A stretch of DNA of 64,000 bases from JAIVJM01 sp963816985 (GTDB lineage: Bacteria; Acidobacteriota; Blastocatellia; Pyrinomonadales; Pyrinomonadaceae): positions 744,001 to 808,000 of the forward strand of contig CAWFMF010000004.1 in NCBI GenBank assembly GCA_963816985.1. The letters are read 5' to 3'. Numbering within the stretch: the stretch's first letter is position 1; every line of letters starts with the position of its first letter. This document shows positions 61,173 to 64,000 of this stretch, in pieces. The notes below the pieces were generated by a model. That model was not told the origin of the DNA. It did no database searches and saw only the letters and a program-made list of their open reading frames with translations. The position numbers and the translations under genes were made by a program.

Positions 61173-61519
61173 AGACTTTCGCCGAAGTTAGTCAGTGAGG
61201 TAAAAGCCTCCTCTATTGAGGCCGCTTCCTTAAAAACTACTTGCTCGCCCCTCGCGTCCTCGGCGATGGTTACGCTCCCGTCCGTCTCAAGCGTCAACTC
61301 CAGCATTCGGGGGCCGCGATAGAAGGTCACTTGTACTTGGCCGCCGACGCCCGGAAAGGCGTTCGCCCTATCAATCCCTAAAGAGTGCGCCGCGATGAGC
61401 AGATTGCGCGCCCGCGCACTCAAGGTCTCCCTCGACGGCACGCCCTCTCCGAAGTGCCAGCCTTCCGGCAGATCAGCGAACTCGTTAACCTTCCTGATTG
61501 CTTCCGCTATTGTCGGCAT
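60845..61519 (-). CDS. Unknown protein; C-terminal half of the frame doubtful
   Basis: Starting at the ATG at 61517-61519 (MPTIAEAIRKVNEFADLPEG) the first 115 residues look natural: ETLSARARNLLIAAHSLGID, VQVTFYRGPRMLELTLETDG, VTIAEDARGEQVVFKEAASI. After TNFGESLWISS the frame stays open to 60845 but becomes Ser/Pro/Thr/Leu-rich and overlaps the better-looking frame of the next gene by 328 bp. Either the true gene ends near 61150 after an indel, or the two frames overlap. It overlaps the upstream DUF3467-like gene by 35 bp, so the three genes form one operon. Function unknown. Confidence 0.5.
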   Translation of the reverse strand: MPTIAEAIRKVNEFADLPEGWHFGEGVPSRETLSARARNLLIAAHSLGIDRANAFPGVGGQVQVTFYRGPRMLELTLETDGSVTIAEDARGEQVVFKEAASIEEAFTSLTNFGESLWISSDLSIGNITILNATTSQVRPLTSAPVNLSLWSSVAVPLLLAAPFASILMPTILSRPANLRFTGTFLMQSFPPAAASSKSEVPLTTIATTTSTAGLENKRGEPSSR

Positions 61520-61853
61520 CTGCTGTTCCTTGACCACTCTCTTTTCGTTCGGATGCGAGGAAGTCAACAATTTGCTGCATGGCAGTGGCGAATCCTGGGA
61601 ACTTGTTTTTAGCAATGGTTACACGCGCCACACAGTCGGCGATCAGGCCGCCCTCCTCAATAGCTTTTAATTGCTCCTCGGACGGCTGGCCCGCGAAAGG
61701 TGGGAGGATGAGTTCGTAGAAGGAAAGTATGACCTCATCTTCGCCCGGCTGCACGAGCATGTGGTGCGCGTAAACCGAGGGCATCCTGCCGCCGATTCGA
61801 AAGTTGACTTTGACTTGTACGTTTTCGGGAAAGCCGCCCGCCTCTTTACTCAT
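61485..61853 (-). CDS. DUF3467-like small protein
   Basis: The 122-residue protein reads FPENVQVKVNFRIGGRMPSV, YAHHMLVQPGEDEVILSFYE and ADCVARVTIAKNKFPGFATA then MQQIVDFL. The order (YA-x-x-x, a beta strand with PGE, an Asp/Glu strand, then a TP-like or AK-like helix start) matches DUF3467. This is a family of unknown function often found with other small proteins, so the assignment is moderate. The tail is polar and disordered. Its start lies next to the phased-repeat and palindrome region, and it is the first gene of the three-gene module. Confidence 0.6.
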   Translation of the reverse strand: MSKEAGGFPENVQVKVNFRIGGRMPSVYAHHMLVQPGEDEVILSFYELILPPFAGQPSEEQLKAIEEGGLIADCVARVTIAKNKFPGFATAMQQIVDFLASERKESGQGTADADNSGSNQEG

Positions 61854-61914
61854 TCAAGGGTGCCCACGTTTGCTGACAATAAAAGCCGTATCCGCCTCGC
61901 GTTTACGGCCCGTC

Positions 61915-61940
61915 CGTTTACTACAGTTCCGTAGTAAACG
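61915..61940. promoter_or_regulatory. Palindromic operator candidate 1
   Basis: CGTTTACTAC and GTAGTAAACG form perfect 10-bp arms around AGTTCC, 62 bp before the DUF3467-like start. On the minus strand it overlaps a possible promoter (TTGACG then TAAACG with an 18-bp spacer). An XRE regulator encoded upstream is the natural candidate ligand. Confidence 0.6.
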
Positions 61941-61967
61941 TCAATGCCTATTTTCCGCCTCCTAGTG

Positions 61968-61985
61968 TTAAACGTCAACGTTTAA
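61968..61985. promoter_or_regulatory. Palindromic operator candidate 2
   Basis: TTAAACGT and ACGTTTAA form perfect 8-bp arms around CA. The half-site ACGTTTA is shared with candidate 1, and the two centres are 49 bp apart. Confidence 0.6.
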
Positions 61986-61987
61986 AG

Positions 61988-62185
61988 TGGCCCATTGGGA
62001 CATTGTTGGGCCAACATTGGGACATTATTGGGTCAGGAAATGGGCCAGTTTATGGGCCACTAATAAGAGCTAAGGAAGGGCTTGAGGGCCACATTCGCCC
62101 AGTGGCCCACGGTGACGTGTGAGCATTTTGGGTCACTGCGCAGTGGGCCACTGGGTGGGTCAGTCATGGGCCATAGAGTGGGTCA
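61988..62185. repeat. Helically phased array of TGGGNCA heptamers
   Basis: TGGGCCA, TGGGACA or TGGGTCA starts at 61996, 62007, 62018, 62029, 62041 and 62053, so the steps are 11, 11, 11, 12 and 12 bp. A second group starts at 62144, 62156, 62167 and 62179 (12, 11, 12 bp). Single or reversed copies lie at 61988, 62085, 62103 and 62129. One helical turn per copy would place all sites on one DNA face. Confidence 0.85.
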
Positions 62186-62192
62186 TGTGTCT

Positions 62193-62471
62193 TTAGAAGC
62201 CCTTAGACTTGGCTGGCAGCTTCGCGGGCAAGTCCATCTCATCGTCAATCAAAGCTTCTACGCTGACATTCGCGGCGCGAGCATATCGTAAGAGAACCAG
62301 CAACGGCGGCTCGGTCACGCCAAGCTCGTACTTCGATATTTGTTTGTACGTGATAAGGTCTTCAACCCCTAACTGCCTCAACGTCTCCGATTGCGACAGG
62401 CCGAGTGCACTCCTAATCTGTGAAAGCTTCTCGCTAAGACGCGCGGGCGTCGGACGCGCTTTCCTCCCCAT
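62193..62471 (-). CDS. XRE-family HTH transcriptional regulator
   Basis: The 92-residue protein carries a lambda-repressor-like HTH: LSEKLSQIRSALGLSQSETL near 13-32, ITYKQISKYELGVTEPPLLV at 40-60 and LLRYARAANVSVEALIDDEM, the canonical XRE order. It has no effector domain, so it is probably a small autoregulating repressor or activator. The ATG overlaps the upstream stop as TGATG, so it is translationally coupled to the 61-residue protein. It lies directly upstream of the region with palindromes and phased repeats and is the likely controller of the DUF3467-like module. Confidence 0.85.
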   Translation of the reverse strand: MGRKARPTPARLSEKLSQIRSALGLSQSETLRQLGVEDLITYKQISKYELGVTEPPLLVLLRYARAANVSVEALIDDEMDLPAKLPAKSKGF

Positions 62472-62656
62472 CAGGCACGCCCTCCCGATGGGATGAGCGC
62501 ACCCGGCGTCTTGCTATTCTCGCTAATTAGCGATAGAATGTCTGTGCGTAACTTGTCCGCCGTGAGTATGAACCTCTCAAACTCAACGGCGATGCTCACG
62601 ACTCGGTTTTGAGGCTGAGGTTGAGCTACGCATCCGACCCGCTGACTTGTTTTCAA
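62471..62656 (-). CDS. Small unknown protein coupled to the XRE gene
   Basis: The frame encodes 61 residues, including RVVSIAVEFERFILTADKLR and TDILSLISENSKTPGALIPS, which look helical and protein-like in the centre. Its TGA overlaps the ATG of the XRE regulator (TGATG), the main support for reality. The start is uncertain because no strong ribosome-binding site is visible near 62656. No family recognised. Confidence 0.45.
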   Translation of the reverse strand: MKTSQRVGCVAQPQPQNRVVSIAVEFERFILTADKLRTDILSLISENSKTPGALIPSGGRA

Positions 62657-62910
62657 AGACAGGAACGCGCGGAATATATCACATGAGCCTCACGTTAAAA
62701 GGCATTCTAGTGACGGATAAGGGATAGGGGCGCGGCGAAGGTGACGCGCTTCTAAGCACGCCCGTTTACGAGTGGCGGGCTTGTGCCGGGTGACCGCGCG
62801 TGCGTCGGGGTGGGCGTGTGCGCGGCCTCGCCGTGTCTAATCGTGAGGCGGGCTGTCGAATGGTGAGGCAAAGCGCAGGCGGGGATTGAGTTCACTGGCC
62901 CGCGCAGTTA

Positions 62911-63215
62911 ATTCCCGCCACTCGCAATTGAATTTGCACCGGCGCTAACTCAATTTGCGCCGGTGCAAATTCAATTGTGGCACGTCGTAATTGGATTTGC
63001 GTGAGTGCAAATTGAGTTGCGGCCTGCTGCAAGTGAATTGTTACGTGGCGTAATTGAATTGTTGTATGTGCTAATTCAATTGCGCCGTGTGGTAATTGGA
63101 TTTTCACAGGTCGCAATTAAATTAGCGTCGGTGCAAATTGAATTGTCAGTGGTTGTAATTCAATTTTCGCCCGCGCAAATTCAATTCCCGCCTGCGGGAA
63201 TTGAATTTGCGCGGG
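62911..63215. repeat. Array of about 15 imperfect 21-bp units with AATTSAATT cores
   Basis: Units such as GCAAATTGAATTGTCAGTGG, GTAATTCAATTTTCGCCCGC and GCAAATTCAATTCCCGCC follow each other every 20-22 bp. The A/T core (AATTGAATT, AATTCAATT, AATTGGATT) is kept and the GC-rich linker varies. The period is two helical turns. Both strands read as heptapeptide repeats (for example IQLRRAT, IEFAPAQ, IELAPVQ), but each strand is broken by stops and lacks a start signal, so a coding role is unlikely. Confidence 0.85.
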
Positions 63216-63246
63216 CGGACGAGCCATTTCGGGAGGCGAAAATCGC

Positions 63247-63275
63247 TTAGGCGGGGGGTGGCGGGAGGGTATAAG
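63247..63275 (+). promoter_or_regulatory. Possible promoter before the small unknown gene
   Basis: A good -10 TATAAG (63270-63275) is preceded after exactly 17 bases by a poor -35 TTAGGC (63247-63252). It lies about 80 bases before the ATG at 63355. Confidence 0.4.
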
Positions 63276-63354
63276 ATGTGCGCGCCGCCTCGCACCCTCT
63301 GGCGTCCTTTCTCTCACGAATGACGCCCTTTTTCTCACGAAGGAGAAGCCCACG

Positions 63355-63729
63355 ATGGCGAGAAACGAAAGCAGGCGGGTGGGGCTGAGGTTTGTCGAGG
63401 CCGACAGGAAGGCGTTCGCGGCTTTGGAGACGATGGGCGGGTACGAGCCGCCGAACGCCGTCTACTCGGTCACAGCCGTGAGGGAGTTGCGCGACGCGCT
63501 CGACGCGGCGCGGGTGGTCGAAGCACAGGCGGCTGCCGCCGCCGCCGCCGCGCGCGATACCGCCGCGGCGAAGGAGTGGGAGTTCCACAACGCCATGCTC
63601 GGCGTCAAGGCTCAGGTCGTCGCCCTCTTCGGGCGGGATTCCAACGAGGTGCAGGCGCTCGGACTCAAGAAGTCCTCCGAAATCAGGGCGGGCCGCCGCG
63701 CCAAAGGCGTCACTCGGCCACAGGAGTAG
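63355..63729 (+). CDS. Small unknown protein, helical
   Basis: The 124-residue protein has AAGGAGAAG seven bases before its ATG. The middle is a long Ala-rich helix or coiled coil (about 50-85, VVEAQAAAAAAAARDTAAAK). The end, VVALFGRDSNEVQALGLKKS then SEIRAGRRAKGV, resembles the C-terminus of unknown proteins that I associate with Acidobacteria and Cyanobacteria (FG-x-DS-x-EVQ-x-LGLKKKSE-type). N-terminal residues are basic. No function can be given. It is not obviously linked to the XRE module on the other strand. Confidence 0.7.
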   Translation: MARNESRRVGLRFVEADRKAFAALETMGGYEPPNAVYSVTAVRELRDALDAARVVEAQAAAAAAAARDTAAAKEWEFHNAMLGVKAQVVALFGRDSNEVQALGLKKSSEIRAGRRAKGVTRPQE

Positions 63730-64000
63730 GCGCGCTGCGCGCCCGAATTGCGTCTGAGAGCGCGCGCCGAGAACTCTCGCTGTCACTACACGTCCGGTCG
63801 CGCCCCGCGAAGTCCACGAAATGGGATTGACTTGGCGGGGCGGGTTGGCATATCGTCGCGCCCTAAAGAGTGGCCGGGTGAGAGCCACCCTAAAAGTTTT
63901 GAGAGCAGGCGGCCTCGCCTCTCGACCCGCCCGGCCCGCACGAGTCCATTCCCGTTTCCGCTCCAACACGGCAAGTTCTTCGAGGGGAGAAACGTCCACA
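63730..64000. other. Right-edge region with a promoter-like pair and small hairpins
   Basis: TTGACT (63827-63832), an 18-base spacer and TATCGT (63851-63856) resemble a promoter. Downstream are GGGTG-AGAGC-CACCC and AGGCG-GCCT-CGCCT stems at about 63879-63935. This might be a leader of a gene beyond the edge or a small RNA. I cannot match it to a known riboswitch. Confidence 0.35.

Larger units (their letters stand above)
61854..62192 (-). promoter_or_regulatory. Regulatory region with palindromes and a phased TGGGNCA array
   Basis: This 339-bp gap upstream of the DUF3467-like gene holds two palindromes (61915-61940 and 61968-61985) near the gene. On the minus strand each is preceded by or contains TTGACGTTTA, a good -35 element. 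Fourteen TGGGNCA-type heptamers follow further upstream at 61988-62185. No coding frame of note is present. I expect it to hold the promoter and operators of the module. Confidence 0.65.
62657..63354. other. 698-bp intergenic region containing a 21-bp repeat array
   Basis: The left part (62657-62910) is GC-rich without features that I can name. The middle is the AATTSAATT array (62911-63215). The right part holds a promoter-like pair and two TCTCACGAA direct repeats (about 63313 and 63332) before the next plus-strand gene. Frames open through the array on both strands are a by-product of its palindromic core. Confidence 0.6.

Noticed and set aside
61988..63215. CRISPR array
   Set aside because: The repeats are 7 or 9 bp cores with 11- or 21-bp periods and no unique 30-bp spacers, and no cas genes are present.
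62892..63353. Heptapeptide-repeat proteins encoded by the 21-bp array on either strand
   Set aside because: Both strands are open because the core is near-palindromic and the period is a multiple of three. Each frame is broken by a stop and has no ribosome-binding site, and units drift without codon bias.
63827..63935. Riboswitch at the right edge
   Set aside because: Stem-loops are present, but I could not match conserved motifs of any riboswitch class that I know, so only a structured leader is suggested.

Overview
The window is GC-rich chromosomal DNA dominated by a very large cell-surface polysaccharide locus. It contains no rRNA, tRNA or CRISPR array that I can recognise. The gene families suggest an Acidobacteriota lineage, perhaps Blastocatellia: O-antigen ligase beside a TPR protein, a WecA-type transferase fused to a CapD-type membrane half, a secreted beta-helix protein, and frequent TTG starts with TTGA/ATGA stop-start overlaps. 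That placement is inference from content, not a marker gene.

Region 1 (1-46.9 kb, almost all minus strand, read right to left) starts with an ABC exporter (Wzm/Wzt). It continues through a UDP-deoxyaminosugar pathway (RmlD-like reductase, CapE-like dehydratase, WecB-like epimerase) and then about a dozen glycosyltransferases of GT2 and GT4 type. Interspersed are methyltransferases, two full or partial asparagine-synthase-like amidotransferases, gmd, rmlC, rmlA, several SDR sugar epimerases, a UDP-xylose synthase, a hexapeptide acyltransferase, two near-duplicate polytopic membrane proteins, the fused WecA/CapD-N initiating transferase, and two O-antigen ligase/polymerase-like proteins. An acyl-CoA ligase and a divergent pair (sigma-like HTH protein and a small zinc-finger protein) interrupt this block at 3.2-7.3 kb. 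Two genes (about 18.6-19.5 kb and 33.1-34.1 kb) are frameshifted.

Region 2 (47-57.2 kb) has a secreted beta-helix protein on the minus strand. A divergent intergenic region follows, then a plus-strand run: rmlB, rmlD, a Wzc-type tyrosine autokinase, and an acetyltransferase, two DegT-type aminotransferases and a Gfo/Idh oxidoreductase for an N-acylated amino sugar. Together with rmlA and rmlC in region 1 this completes dTDP-L-rhamnose synthesis.

Region 3 (57.2-64 kb) is accessory and less GC-rich. It holds a DUF4160/DUF2442 pair, a HerA-type ATPase, a complete IS630-family element whose transposase needs a -1 frameshift at an A7 run, an unknown minus-strand module controlled by an XRE-type regulator, and a small unknown protein. 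Two non-coding arrays of helically phased short repeats flank the XRE module.

The most unusual feature is a set of hairpin cassettes in the gaps between genes of the polysaccharide operons. Many have arms made of 7-base near-tandem units, several share a loop core, and in five cases the cassette itself supplies the stop codon of the upstream gene.
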